Origin: Hominimerdicola alba
GTDB taxonomy: Bacteria > Bacillota > Clostridia > Oscillospirales > Ruminococcaceae
Assembly: GCF_900109655.1 (NCBI RefSeq)
Contig: NZ_FOAT01000006.1
Location: forward strand, 124,001-188,000
Direction of reading: 5' to 3'
DNA: 64,000 bases
Position 1 is the stretch's first letter. Each line of letters opens with the position of its first letter. Shown here piece after piece: positions 9,012 through 17,594 of this stretch. Made by a program: the position numbers and the translations under genes. A model generated the notes under the pieces. It saw only the letters and a program-made list of their open reading frames with translations, was not told the DNA's origin and did no database searches.

Positions 9012-9494
9012 ATGATAGGTAAACTGCTTTCCCGTGAGGAATGTGCAAAATGCAGGCTCTGCTGCTGTTTTGACAGCTATGACCTCTGGGAGACCCCTGT
9101 AATAGAAAACAGCACCCGTCAGCGTATCCTTGAGGAGTTCAAGCCCGATCAGGATTTTCTTGACCTTGAAGATCACAGTCTGCTGAAAATGCAGAAAGAG
9201 CCTGACAGGGACTTATATTACTGCTCACTGCTGGATCACGACATGGGCTGTATCATGGGCACAGAAAAGCCTTTCGACTGTCGCATATGGCCATTCAGGG
9301 TGATGGACTTGAACGGCACAAGGGTCATAGCACTTTCAACGGTGTGTCCCGTTGTGCAGACAAGACCCCTGTGCGAGATACAGGCGGTGGCTAAAGAGCT
9401 TGCACCCCAGATATTCGCGTATGCGGACAGAGCACCGTTCGCGGTGAAAAAATATATCAGCGGCTATCCAATAATGGTCGCGGAGGAGTGTTGA
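9012..9494 (+). CDS. YkgJ-type cysteine cluster protein
   Basis: A 160-residue protein with a conserved cysteine set: CAKCRLCCCF at residues 11-20, then CSLLDHDMGC, CRIWPF and TVCP. This is the arrangement of the YkgJ/UPF0153 family thought to bind zinc or an iron-sulphur cluster; the function is unknown. The ATG at 9012 is preferred because AGGAG at 9000-9004 lies just upstream; the in-frame start at 8961 would overlap the kinase gene by 41 bases. The stop overlaps the region preceding the next gene's start, so translation of the two is probably coupled. Confidence 0.82.
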   Translation: MIGKLLSREECAKCRLCCCFDSYDLWETPVIENSTRQRILEEFKPDQDFLDLEDHSLLKMQKEPDRDLYYCSLLDHDMGCIMGTEKPFDCRIWPFRVMDLNGTRVIALSTVCPVVQTRPLCEIQAVAKELAPQIFAYADRAPFAVKKYISGYPIMVAEEC

Positions 9495-9496
9495 AA

Positions 9497-10531
9497 ATGA
9501 CAGAAATAGATGTTGCCTGCCCTATGTGCGGGGACATTAACCGTATAGACAGCGGTCTCACCGCTGCGGTATGCCAGAGCTGCGGTGCGGCTTTTGCTGT
9601 ACCCATGCAGAAAGCCGAGGTGTTTATCCCCGAAGAACAGCCTGTGAATAATGCACCTGTATTTGAGATACGTGCAGGCGTGCTTGAAAAGTATAACGGC
9701 ACCGACCCTGTGGTGTATGTACCCGAGGGCGTAACTGCCATCGGCGCACAGGCTTTCAAGGACTGCGTGAACGTTCACAGGGTAGTTCTTCCCGAGGGCT
9801 GTACCGAGATACAAAGCGCAGGCAACGGTATGTGGGGCGCATTTTTCGGATGTACTTCCCTTGAAGCGGTGGATATTCCCCAGACTCTCACAAGGATAGG
9901 TTCCAACGCTTTTAACGGCTGTGTTAAGCTTTCGGCTATGGATATCCCAGATTCAGTCACACAGATAGGTGCAGGGGCTTTCAACGGCTGTTCTGAGCTT
10001 GCTTCGGTCAAGCTGCCAAAGGCTATACACGAACTTGCAAATGATATATTCCGAGGCTGTGTGTCACTGACCACCATCAAGCTGCACGGCAATATCAAGA
10101 ACATCGGCAGCTATGCCTTTGCCGACTGCCGCGAGCTTCGTGCACTGACTATCCCACCGGGAATAAAGACCATAGGTGCTTACGCATTTTCGGGCTGTTT
10201 CGGTCTGACGGAGATACTTCTCCCCGGCACTGTGATATCCCTTGGTGCTTCCGCCTTTGCCGAATGCCGCAATCTTTCGGTGATAACCGTTCCCGCTTCC
10301 ATTGAAACTTTCGAGAACGACGGCTCGGGCGTAAGGACATTTGCAGGGTGCAGCGCCCTCAGAAATGTAAATATGGGCAAGCTCCCCTATAATTATATGG
10401 ACGTTTTTGCCACAACACCGTGGCTCGACCAGTTCCTTGTAAAACATGGACTTTGCCGACACTGCGGCGGACATTTCAAGGGCGTTTTCAAAAAGACCTG
10501 CGAAGCCTGCGGTCTGCCAAAGGATTACTGA
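9497..10531 (+). CDS. BspA-type leucine-rich-repeat protein flanked by zinc ribbons
   Basis: A 344-residue protein with an N-terminal CPMC...CQSC zinc ribbon (residues 7-34). About nine LRR_5/BspA repeats follow, with the recurring pattern IGxxAFxxCxxLxxIxIPxxV, and the protein ends in a second ribbon, CRHC...CEAC. It has no signal peptide or sortase motif, so unlike secreted BspA adhesins it is predicted to be cytosolic. The ATG at 9497 is used (GGAGG ten bases upstream); GTG 9488 and TTG 9491 lie too close to that site. The zinc ribbons suggest protein or nucleic acid binding, but no function can be assigned. Confidence 0.85.
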   Translation: MTEIDVACPMCGDINRIDSGLTAAVCQSCGAAFAVPMQKAEVFIPEEQPVNNAPVFEIRAGVLEKYNGTDPVVYVPEGVTAIGAQAFKDCVNVHRVVLPEGCTEIQSAGNGMWGAFFGCTSLEAVDIPQTLTRIGSNAFNGCVKLSAMDIPDSVTQIGAGAFNGCSELASVKLPKAIHELANDIFRGCVSLTTIKLHGNIKNIGSYAFADCRELRALTIPPGIKTIGAYAFSGCFGLTEILLPGTVISLGASAFAECRNLSVITVPASIETFENDGSGVRTFAGCSALRNVNMGKLPYNYMDVFATTPWLDQFLVKHGLCRHCGGHFKGVFKKTCEACGLPKDY

Positions 10532-10532
10532 T

Positions 10533-11219
10533 ATGGATATAAGAAACGAGCTCGAAGCGGTTGCAGATAAGGAATACCGCGATTTCCAGAGCAAGCTTCT
10601 GCCAAATGTGCCGAATGAGATATTCCTGGGCGTGCGCACTCCCGATATCAGGAAACTTGCTAAAAAGCTGATAAAAAGCGGTGAAGCCGACAGCTTTCTT
10701 TCTGCCGTGCCACATGAGCTTTTTGATGAAAATCAGCTTCACTCGCTGACAGTCACCGAGATAAAGGACTTTGACAAAGCACTGGAAGAAACGGAAAAAT
10801 TCCTGCCCTATGTTGATAACTGGGCGACCTGCGACCAGCTGAATCCAAAAAGCTTCAAAGGCAGGCAGGAGGAACTTCTGCCCCATATAAAGCGCTGGAT
10901 CAACAGCGGAAAATGCTATACCACCCGATTTGGCATGAAAATGCTGATGATGCATTATCTGGGTGAACACTTTAAAGCGGAATATCTTGAATGGGTATCC
11001 TCGGTGCAGTCGGAGGAATACTACGTAAAGATGATGCAGGCATGGTTCTTTGCCGAAGCGCTTGCACAGCAGTACGATGTCGCGCTATCCTATATCACCG
11101 AAGCGAAACTCACCCCGTGGGTCAGCAATAAAGCCATTCAAAAGGCGAAAGAGAGCCTTAAGATACCCGAGGACAGAAAGACCTATCTTTCTGGCTTTAA
11201 GCGGAAAATGCCCAAATAG
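10533..11219 (+). CDS. DNA alkylation repair protein, AlkD-like
   Basis: A 228-residue all-helical HEAT-like protein of the AlkD/AlkC superfamily, which excises alkylated bases without flipping them out. Typical segments are GVRTPDIRKLAKKL near residue 28 and the conserved DNWATCDQL around residue 90, which carries the active-site Trp and Asp of the family. KMLMMHYL follows. The ATG lies two bases after the preceding stop, so the gene is translationally coupled to the LRR gene and ends the five-gene run that starts at acyP. Confidence 0.88.
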   Translation: MDIRNELEAVADKEYRDFQSKLLPNVPNEIFLGVRTPDIRKLAKKLIKSGEADSFLSAVPHELFDENQLHSLTVTEIKDFDKALEETEKFLPYVDNWATCDQLNPKSFKGRQEELLPHIKRWINSGKCYTTRFGMKMLMMHYLGEHFKAEYLEWVSSVQSEEYYVKMMQAWFFAEALAQQYDVALSYITEAKLTPWVSNKAIQKAKESLKIPEDRKTYLSGFKRKMPK

Positions 11220-11257
11220 ACCTTATTTCGGGGCAGTATTTTTCTGCAAAAATGACA

Positions 11258-11286
11258 TTGACAATCCCGACGGGATATGTTAAAAT
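11258..11286 (+). promoter_or_regulatory. Promoter feeding a short leader that ends in a terminator
   Basis: TTGACA (11258-11263), 17 bases, TAAAAT (11281-11286). Only about 20 bases after the predicted start site the transcript meets a strong terminator at 11313, so full-length mRNA for the AraC-type gene would need read-through. Confidence 0.7.
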
Positions 11287-11312
11287 GATAACAATAAAAC
11301 AAGTAAGGCAAG

Positions 11313-11354
11313 GACGCTGTAATTAATTATTACGGCGTCTTTTTATTTTTTTTT
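11313..11354 (+). terminator. Terminator or attenuator upstream of the AraC-type gene
   Basis: GACGCTGTAAT and ATTACGGCGTC pair around a four-base loop (one G-T pair) and are followed by an uninterrupted T-rich tract (TTTTTATTTTTTTTT). Confidence 0.82.
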
Positions 11355-11357
11355 GGA

Positions 11358-11481
11358 TATCCTATCAGTGCACCGTTTAATTATGATGTATCTTTTCCTC
11401 CGCCGCAGGCGTGGGAAAAGATACCGCCCAATATTGACGCTGTCTTTCAAAATGTTGGATAGTATGGTGTGTCTGCGGGAT
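11358..11481 (+). repeat. Dispersed repeat family B, copy 1
   Basis: This copy shares with 18581-18713 a central Pro-Ala-rich-looking GC hairpin (CCTCCGCCGCAGGCGTGGG here), the flank AAGATACCGCC, and the end TATGGTGTGTCTGCGGGAT. It sits between the attenuator and the AraC-type gene. Confidence 0.72.
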
Positions 11482-11512
11482 GACCATGTATATTTTTACG
11501 GAGGTGAGGAAA

Positions 11513-12280
11513 ATGACAGCTACAATAAAAGTACTGCTGGCGGAGAGCGATGCCGCCAGACTGAAAAGGTATAAGTCCATGTCACTGTGGCGCGAGCTTG
11601 GTATGTCGGCAGAGCAGACAGCTGAGAATACCCGTGAAGCCCTTTCTGCACTTGAAGACGGCGATATAGGTATAGTTGTTCTGACAGACCGTCCCCCCGA
11701 GACCGATGCAGCTGTTATACTCAGAAAATGCACCGAAAAAGGCATTCCTGCCGTTGTGATAGTACCGCGTACCGAGGGTGCAGGTGTGGGCAGATATTTC
11801 TCCATGGGTGCCTGTGATGTCATCGCAGAGCCGCCTTCCCGCAGCAGACTGCGCCGCGCTGTTATTAGAGCACGGTGTATCGCCGCAAAGGGCAAGCCGG
11901 GTGAAGAGTACTGCCGCGCCGCTGAAAAGGCTTTTGCCGTACTCGACAGAGGAAACGCAGGGTTCATATCAAAGCTCCGTGATTTCATAGCACACAGCGA
12001 GGGCGAAACAGCCACCACAGGCTCAGCCGCGGAGTATTTCAGCTTCAACCGAGATTATTTCGGCAAGCTGTTCAAGCAGGAAACAGGAATGACCTTCAAC
12101 AGCTTCTACAATAAATTCCGCATTGAATACGCCAAAGAGCTACTTGGCTCGGGAAAGCTGCGTGTATGCGAGATAAGCGAGCTCCTGGGCTTCTCCTCCG
12201 TGGATTATTTCACAGGGGTTTTCAGAAAACAGACAGGTCTTACACCCACCCATTACCGCGAGATCACAGCACTCCCGTAA
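11513..12280 (+). CDS. AraC-family regulator with an atypical receiver-like N-terminus
   Basis: A 255-residue protein. Residues 1-125 fold like a response-regulator receiver (IKVLLAES, GIVVLTDRPP, VVIVPR, YFSMGACDVIAEPP), but the lysine that normally follows the fifth strand is absent and the acidic pocket is incomplete. Phosphorylation is therefore doubtful. Residues 150-255 are two AraC helix-turn-helix motifs ending in LGFSSVDYFTGVFRKQTGLTP, a textbook AraC signature. The ATG at 11513 follows GAGGTGAGG. No kinase gene is adjacent. It may regulate its own leader, where a promoter, terminator and repeat lie directly upstream. Confidence 0.86.
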   Translation: MTATIKVLLAESDAARLKRYKSMSLWRELGMSAEQTAENTREALSALEDGDIGIVVLTDRPPETDAAVILRKCTEKGIPAVVIVPRTEGAGVGRYFSMGACDVIAEPPSRSRLRRAVIRARCIAAKGKPGEEYCRAAEKAFAVLDRGNAGFISKLRDFIAHSEGETATTGSAAEYFSFNRDYFGKLFKQETGMTFNSFYNKFRIEYAKELLGSGKLRVCEISELLGFSSVDYFTGVFRKQTGLTPTHYREITALP

Positions 12281-12292
12281 ATAAAAATCTGA

Positions 12293-12367
12293 CTATCCCT
12301 TTAGCAAACCACTTCTTACATAGTTTGATATTATCGGTAAAATGTCGTTTAATGCGGCGGGGGCAGC
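12293..12367 (+). repeat. Repeat family B, partial copy
   Basis: ATCCCTTTAGCAAACCACTT matches the left end of the 18581 copy (ATCCCTTTAGCACACCACTT), then diverges and stops at GCGGCGGGGGCAG. Only the left half is recognisable. Confidence 0.6.
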
Positions 12368-12371
12368 CCTA

Positions 12372-12416
12372 TCAAAAAAATAAACGAGCCCCGTGCCGCA
12401 AGCAGGGACTCGTTTT
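12372..12416 (-). terminator. Terminator of the Nudix gene
   Basis: On the minus strand AACGAGTCCCTGC pairs with GCACGGGGCTCGTT and is followed by TATTTTTTT. The stem also lies just past the AraC-type gene and could serve both directions. Confidence 0.75.
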
Positions 12417-12422
12417 GCTGTA

Positions 12423-12827
12423 TCAGATTATAAATTTTTTCGCCTTGTTGACGATGCTCCTGTCGTTCTCGTAAGCGAGGACCTGATTGCATCGGTCGAT
12501 CTCGACCCAGCGTATCTCGGATATCTCGTCTTCCTGAGGGCGGTAATCGGTGTTTTTTGCCTTGCCGATGAAGTATACCACGATCTTCTGGGTATCCTTG
12601 CGCGGCGAATAAGACACTATCTCACGGAACGTGGTATCAAGGTTGACTTCAATGCCCGTCTCCTCGAAGATCTCGCGCTTGGCGGTCTCCTCCTCGGTCT
12701 CATCACCCTCAACGTGGCCTTTAGGGAAAGACCAGTGTCCGCTGTTGATGTGCTTTATCAGCAATATTTCCGTGTTGCCATGGTACTTGCGGTACACAAT
12801 AGCGCCACAGGATTTTTCATGCAGCAT
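12423..12827 (-). CDS. Nudix hydrolase
   Basis: A 134-residue protein with a perfect Nudix box, GX5EX7REUXEEXGU, at about residues 36-58 (starting GHVEGDE and ending REIFEETGI). The enzyme hydrolyses nucleoside diphosphates linked to another moiety. The N-terminal GAIVYRK and the strand LLIKHINSGHWSFPKG resemble bis-5'-nucleosyl-tetraphosphatase (Ap4A hydrolase) Nudix proteins, which is the most likely substrate class. The ATG at 12827 is used because the sequence upstream of it lies inside the predicted promoter-leader; AAGGAAGG is 11 bases away, rather far. It is monocistronic. Confidence 0.9.
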   Translation of the reverse strand: MLHEKSCGAIVYRKYHGNTEILLIKHINSGHWSFPKGHVEGDETEEETAKREIFEETGIEVNLDTTFREIVSYSPRKDTQKIVVYFIGKAKNTDYRPQEDEISEIRWVEIDRCNQVLAYENDRSIVNKAKKFII

Positions 12828-12897
12828 TATTATAGCATCCTTCCTTTGCGAGCCTGCCCATGCAGCAATAGGACAGCTCCTTAGATATATCAAAATA

Positions 12898-12926
12898 ATT
12901 ATACCACATTTGCCCTTATTTGTCTA
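12898..12926 (-). promoter_or_regulatory. Promoter of the Nudix gene
   Basis: Minus strand TAGACA (12921-12926), 17 bases, TATAAT (12898-12903). Confidence 0.75.
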
Positions 12927-12967
12927 TACCTATCCGGAAAATTATGATAAAAAACTATTATTGTAAA

Positions 12968-13012
12968 CAAAAAGCCGACAGCACATCGGCGTTTCCGCGT
13001 GCTGTCGGCTTA
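12968..13012 (-). terminator. Terminator of the clostripain-type protease gene
   Basis: Arms AAGCCGACAGCAC and GTGCTGTCGGCTT pair perfectly; on the minus strand the hairpin is followed by TTTTGTTT. Confidence 0.85.
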
Positions 13013-13033
13013 TGATTTTGTTGTAGCTAACTA

Positions 13034-15352
13034 CTATTTCAGGGTGATATAAGGTGTCCAGTAAGCCTGATCGTATATATCGGTGAACTTATAAGTCAGC
13101 CTTACACTGCCGTCGCCGATATCGGTATCGCTGAGTTTCAGATCACCCTTTACGGTTATCTGCTCACCCAGCTTATAGCTGTCCTGATATACGCCGTCAT
13201 AGCTGTAATAATCGCAGAGCAGATCGATGGTGTCGCCGTCCTTGATCTCTATCTCGCCCTTTGCGATGGTATCGGTCTCGCCCTCAACATAAGCGTCAGT
13301 TGCACCGATGACCTCACCATTGGGGTTCTCATCAGTGAATTTCAGTATAAGATCAACTCTGTCACCGTTGAGAAGAGCGGGAACATAGCCTGTGATTATG
13401 TAATCATCCTCGCCGTTTTCCACTGTATCGGTGTGATAGTATGCCGCAGGCTGACCGTTGATGGAGAGCCATGTCTTGTCGGTATCGGCAAGGAGCTTGC
13501 CATCCTCAAAGCTGTACATATTATCAAGACCAAGGTCGATATATCCGTGTCCGTCATCGTAGAAGAGGTTCAGGTCGAGGCTCTGTACCAGTGACCACTG
13601 ATTTTCGGGAAGCTCCATAAGGTGCTTGCCGTCCTTTTCTTCCCATACCAGATTGTTCACATCGAAATAATTCAGCGAGAGATATTCCGAAGCGTCGCTG
13701 TCCGATATGGAAGATTCGTTCATGAAATCGGTGTTGCTTCTGTCAAGACCATCGATGCTCTTGCCCGAACCGCCAAGGAAAGCACCCAGAAGATCGCCGA
13801 TGATGTCAGCACTTCCGCTTGAACCGCTGCTGCCGCTGCCGAAGAGGGAGCCCAGAGGAGAACCAGTGCCGCCCGCAGCTATCTGACCGCTGGTCTCAAG
13901 CTTTGCAAACTGGCGTATGCACTTGCTGTATTCGTCGCCCATGCCGATAGCGCTGTAGGTGCTGCAAGCCGAGTCAACAAAAGATGTCCTCTTGTAAGGG
14001 AAGTATATGGAAACGCCGTAAGCATTTGTCATGCTGGCAGATGTCCTGTTGTACTTTATAGCACCTTTGAGCGCATCACAAAGCGCCTTGCCCTCGGAAG
14101 TTCCAACCTTGTCTGCAAGATCCACCAGATCGACCTGATCTATCTTTGAACTCTTTGCAAATTCGCGGGTGTTGTTTCTTGCAGAGGATACCGACTTGTA
14201 GTCCTTTGCCGTGATCTTGCCGCTTACGGAAGTCGCAAAAGCGGAAAGCTTTGAAGGTACTGTATTGGAGAATTCAGCAAGGTCGATGACTGAAAGAGTG
14301 GTCTGTGAACTGGGGCATTTCTTGCCGCAGGCAGCCACAAAATCATCAACGATGTTCTTGCCTATCTCGATTGTCGGCATTGAAGTATTCTCACCCAGCT
14401 TGGAAAGCCAGTTGGTGTAATACCAGCCGATGCCGGGCTCGGTCTCCTCGGAAGCTATCATATAATCGGCGTGCTGACCCAGCATCAGAGCTGTTTCCGC
14501 AGTAGCCATAAGACAAGCGTCAAAGCCGATGAAATCGAACTTTACACCGCCGTCTTTAAGCGCCTTGTTTATGCCAGCAAGATCCATGGAACCTGCCGAC
14601 TTGTTCTTTTCATCGTAGCCGTAACCGCTGACAGATCCTCCGCCGTGATCCCAGAGGATAAGCTCGTTTCTGTTCGCAGGGAAATTCTTGCTGCAATACT
14701 TTATAAAGGAAGAAAGATTGCTCGGGTCGGTCATAGCCTTTTTGCCGTCATCCTTTACCAAAGGCTTCAGACCGCCGTCTTTCACCTGATATATCTGGTT
14801 GACACTGTCGCTGACACCCTTTGTCTTCCAGCCCTTGCAGCCGCCTGTGTATACAATAATATTAACGTTGTCGCCGTACTTTGAAGCAGCCATCTCTGCA
14901 AGATCGGAAGAAGCCATGCCGTACTTGGATTCAAGGTCGGTGCCGCACATATATATCATCAGTGTTACATCGTCCTTGCCGTCACCTTTTATGGTGGTGT
15001 ACTTCGCACGAGAACCCTCTGCCACCGTGGTATCAAGCTCGGTGCCGTTGTAAGCGGTGTAGCCAGAAGTGTCTATGGCTTCAAATCCCGCAGGTGATGA
15101 GCCGTTTCCGCTGCCGGAGGAGCTTCCGCCCTTGCCGCCTGTCAGCAGATTGAATACCACTACTGCGATAACGATCAGCAGAGTTCCTCCGCCGCCCAGT
15201 GCTGCACGGCTGGGACCTCCGCCCGAAGAACTTCCTCCGCCGCTGCCCGAACCTACAGGACCACTGCCGAGACCGCTGCCGCGCCTGTGAGCGCCGCTTC
15301 CCCCCGACTGATAGTTCTTTTGCCTAGCACGGGGACGATTGTTATTATCCAT
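13034..15352 (-). CDS. Clostripain-type (C11) cysteine protease with Gly/Ser-rich N-terminus and membrane anchor
   Basis: A 772-residue protein. Residues 1-50 are a basic Gly/Ser-rich tract, and a single membrane helix follows at about 52-68 (LLIVIAVVVFNLLTG), giving an N-in, protease-out topology. The C11 catalytic domain runs from about residue 100 to 470, with the dyad H236 in LWDHGGG and C280 in FDACLMA. Clostripain-like proteases cleave after Arg or Lys and are usually calcium dependent. Another Gly/Ser linker (about 495-535) leads to a C-terminal beta-rich domain of about 230 residues ending in the conserved YDQAYWTPYI. It sits alone between its own promoter and terminator, and is probably a surface protease. 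Confidence 0.92.
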   Translation of the reverse strand: MDNNNRPRARQKNYQSGGSGAHRRGSGLGSGPVGSGSGGGSSSGGGPSRAALGGGGTLLIVIAVVVFNLLTGGKGGSSSGSGNGSSPAGFEAIDTSGYTAYNGTELDTTVAEGSRAKYTTIKGDGKDDVTLMIYMCGTDLESKYGMASSDLAEMAASKYGDNVNIIVYTGGCKGWKTKGVSDSVNQIYQVKDGGLKPLVKDDGKKAMTDPSNLSSFIKYCSKNFPANRNELILWDHGGGSVSGYGYDEKNKSAGSMDLAGINKALKDGGVKFDFIGFDACLMATAETALMLGQHADYMIASEETEPGIGWYYTNWLSKLGENTSMPTIEIGKNIVDDFVAACGKKCPSSQTTLSVIDLAEFSNTVPSKLSAFATSVSGKITAKDYKSVSSARNNTREFAKSSKIDQVDLVDLADKVGTSEGKALCDALKGAIKYNRTSASMTNAYGVSIYFPYKRTSFVDSACSTYSAIGMGDEYSKCIRQFAKLETSGQIAAGGTGSPLGSLFGSGSSGSSGSADIIGDLLGAFLGGSGKSIDGLDRSNTDFMNESSISDSDASEYLSLNYFDVNNLVWEEKDGKHLMELPENQWSLVQSLDLNLFYDDGHGYIDLGLDNMYSFEDGKLLADTDKTWLSINGQPAAYYHTDTVENGEDDYIITGYVPALLNGDRVDLILKFTDENPNGEVIGATDAYVEGETDTIAKGEIEIKDGDTIDLLCDYYSYDGVYQDSYKLGEQITVKGDLKLSDTDIGDGSVRLTYKFTDIYDQAYWTPYITLK

Positions 15353-15391
15353 TCAAATTACCTCCCGCTAAAAATATTATATATACTAAAT

Positions 15392-15420
15392 AGTTTACAC
15401 GATTTTTCTACGCTTGTCAA
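15392..15420 (-). promoter_or_regulatory. Promoter of the clostripain-type protease gene
   Basis: Minus strand TTGACA (15415-15420), 17 bases, TAAACT (15392-15397); GGGAGG precedes the start codon. Confidence 0.68.
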
Positions 15421-15479
15421 GAAATGCAGTTCATGAATCTATCCCAAATCCTCGGATACTTCCCGCATTTATCAGACAT

Positions 15480-16199
15480 CTAAATTATGCTGTTGAGAGG
15501 TTCGTCAGCCAGTATCTTTCTGCCGTTATCCTCGGCATATTCGGCAAAGTCATCGAATTTCTTGTTGCCGGTTATGATATTATAACCGATATCCACCGTA
15601 ACATCACCTCTGCCGATACGGTGATAATCCGAACCCAGCACATGGACATATCCGTGCTCAATAAGCTTCATGCAGCGCCTTTTCGACATGAAAGATGTGA
15701 GGGACTTGGCATTTATCTGCCCCAGAACCTCAAGGCGCATAAGCTGTTCAAGACGCTTCATCGAGGTGAAGTTGAGGTATCTTTCGATATGGGCAATAAA
15801 TACCTTTACGTCGCCCCTTTCGGTGATGGAAGCCACACCGTTGATTATCTTGTCATCAAGGTCGGTGTAGGGCATTTCCAGAAGCAGCCAGCTCGTTCCC
15901 TCAATGCACAGCTGAGGGAGCTTCTCATAATTCACCAGGGAATGGTCATAAAGGACCTCTGCCCCAAAATGTATTTTTGGGTGCTCAGGTCTCAGATTTG
16001 GCGCAAGCTCCTCATAAGCCTTTGTGCGGTTCTCCAGAAAAGATTCCACCGACTGTTCGGTGCAGTAAAAATGTGGAGTCGCCACAATGGTATCGATACC
16101 GCCCTTAGCCATTATATCCAGTATCTGCAAGGATTCATCGATACTGCGTGAGCCGTCATCTATTTTTGGCAGAAAATGCGAGTGAAAATCGATCAGCAT
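15480..16199 (-). CDS. CpsB/CapC-type PHP-family protein tyrosine phosphatase
   Basis: A 239-residue protein of the PHP (polymerase and histidinol phosphatase) fold. The metal-binding residues are visible in DFHSHFLPKIDDG at the N-terminus, TPHFY, HFGAEVLYD, AHIERY and LGSDYHR. In Gram-positive bacteria such manganese-dependent phosphatases dephosphorylate the tyrosine kinase that controls capsule or exopolysaccharide export. No kinase or capsule gene lies next to it here. The ATG at 16199 has AGGAG seven bases upstream; the longer in-frame ORF would run through the predicted promoter. It is monocistronic. Confidence 0.87.
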   Translation of the reverse strand: MLIDFHSHFLPKIDDGSRSIDESLQILDIMAKGGIDTIVATPHFYCTEQSVESFLENRTKAYEELAPNLRPEHPKIHFGAEVLYDHSLVNYEKLPQLCIEGTSWLLLEMPYTDLDDKIINGVASITERGDVKVFIAHIERYLNFTSMKRLEQLMRLEVLGQINAKSLTSFMSKRRCMKLIEHGYVHVLGSDYHRIGRGDVTVDIGYNIITGNKKFDDFAEYAEDNGRKILADEPLNSII

Positions 16200-16250
16200 A
16201 TTTTTTCTCCTGTCTATCGGCATAAGCCGTGTGAATACATACAACTTATA

Positions 16251-16279
16251 AGTATAGCACAACTTTGTGCAAATGTAAA
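16251..16279 (-). promoter_or_regulatory. Promoter of the PHP phosphatase gene
   Basis: Minus strand TTTACA (16274-16279), 17 bases, TATACT (16251-16256). Confidence 0.65.
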
Positions 16280-16339
16280 GACGCATGGGAGCATTTTTCC
16301 GAATATTCCATGTTTTGAGAACTCACAGCTCGTAACAAG

Positions 16340-16380
16340 GCAAAAAGACACTCCTGCCGGTTGCCTGACAGAAGTGCCTA
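16340..16380 (-). terminator. Terminator of the DegV gene
   Basis: On the minus strand CACTTCTGTC pairs with GGCAGGAGTG around AGGCAACC and is followed by TCTTTTTG. Confidence 0.8.
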
Positions 16381-16397
16381 TTATACATTATAAATTA

Positions 16398-17264
16398 TCA
16401 GCGGTAATCGCCCCAGAAGAACAGCGCCAATGTGCCGGGACCCGAGTGGGCACCGATAACGGGACCTGTGTACGCCATAACTACCTCGGTATCCTCGCCG
16501 AATATCTCTTTGAGCATATTTTCAGCGTATTGTGCGTCCTCAATGCAGTCGCCGTGGCTTAGGGTGACTATCTGATTCAGGCAGTTGCCCTTGCGCTCTT
16601 TTATCATCTGTCCCAGCCTGTTGATGGACTGCTTTCTGCCGCGGACTTTGTCCTGCGGTACAAGATGACCGTCATTATCCACCGTCAGCACGGGCTTTAT
16701 GCCAAGTACCGTACCCGCGATAGCCGAAGCACGTGATACTCTTCCGCCGCGGAACAGGTATTTAAGGTCATCTACCGTGAATACATGGCATATATGATAA
16801 CGGTTGACCTCCAGCCAGCTTGCAAGCTGGTCTATCTCCATGCCCTCACGCTTTTTCATCTCAGCGTATATCAGCAGAAGTCCCTCGCCTGAGGAAGCAC
16901 TCAGCGAATCCACAATAACTATCTTGGCATCGGGATACTGCTCCGTAAGATTATCTTTGGCGATAAGCGCACTGTTGTAAGTGCCGCTCAGTCCCGAAGA
17001 AAAAGTGAGATACAGTATATCCCTGCCCTGCTTCAGTTCTTCCTCAAAAGCGTCCTGACATACTCCCACGGATATCTGGGAAGTCTTGGTGGAAGCGTCC
17101 TCGCGCATACGTCTGTAAAACTCCTGCATCGAGATATCAGCTGTAGTGTATGGCGTACCGTCTATCTCAAATGTCAGTGGGATTATCTTACAGTCCATTT
17201 TCAGCAGCCTTTCCTCAGGCAGGTCACAAGTCGAATCACAAAAAAGGGTATATGGTCTACTCAT
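16398..17264 (-). CDS. DegV family fatty-acid-binding protein
   Basis: A 288-residue protein with the DegV signatures: FCDSTCDLPEE at the N-terminus, the KTSQIS loop near residue 60 and the SSGLSGTYNSA lipid-pocket motif near residue 89. LKYLFRGGRVSRASA follows near residue 167. DegV/FakB proteins bind a fatty acid and present it to the kinase FakA for phosphorylation before incorporation into phospholipid. No fakA gene is in the window. The start is preceded by GGAGTGAT. It has its own promoter and terminator. Confidence 0.93.
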   Translation of the reverse strand: MSRPYTLFCDSTCDLPEERLLKMDCKIIPLTFEIDGTPYTTADISMQEFYRRMREDASTKTSQISVGVCQDAFEEELKQGRDILYLTFSSGLSGTYNSALIAKDNLTEQYPDAKIVIVDSLSASSGEGLLLIYAEMKKREGMEIDQLASWLEVNRYHICHVFTVDDLKYLFRGGRVSRASAIAGTVLGIKPVLTVDNDGHLVPQDKVRGRKQSINRLGQMIKERKGNCLNQIVTLSHGDCIEDAQYAENMLKEIFGEDTEVVMAYTGPVIGAHSGPGTLALFFWGDYR

Positions 17265-17594
17265 AACATATCACTCCATTTATATAGTTGTCTCAAAATC
17301 GTGAGGGATATCTGTTTGATTTTATGTATTATACCACACTTTGAAGTGCATTTCAATAGTTTTTATGAAAATATTTTGACAGCTGTCTGAAAATTTAACA
17401 CCTGTTTATGTGAAAAATGTATATCGGGGTCGATGTGGGATATATGGTTTTTATTGATGCATACAAAGCGTATCACGCCGAGGGTAAATGCTATTGACAT
17501 TTTCGAGAAAATGTGATATTATTTTGATATCACAAAGAGATTATATAGAGTGATAACAATATCAACAGAAAAGATCAACTACAGGAGGCAAACT
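17265..17594. other. Divergent intergenic region between degV and the DUF4003 gene
   Basis: It holds two divergent promoters and little else. The minus-strand degV promoter has TTGAAA (17351-17356) and TATAAT (17328-17333); the plus-strand promoter has TTGACA (17494-17499) and TATTAT (17517-17522). Both have 17-base spacers. The plus-strand spacer includes the small palindrome TTTTCGAGAAAA, which could be an operator. Confidence 0.7.
17494..17522 (+). promoter_or_regulatory. Promoter of the DUF4003 gene
   Basis: TTGACA, a 17-base spacer containing the palindrome TTTTCGAGAAAA, and TATTAT. Confidence 0.72.
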
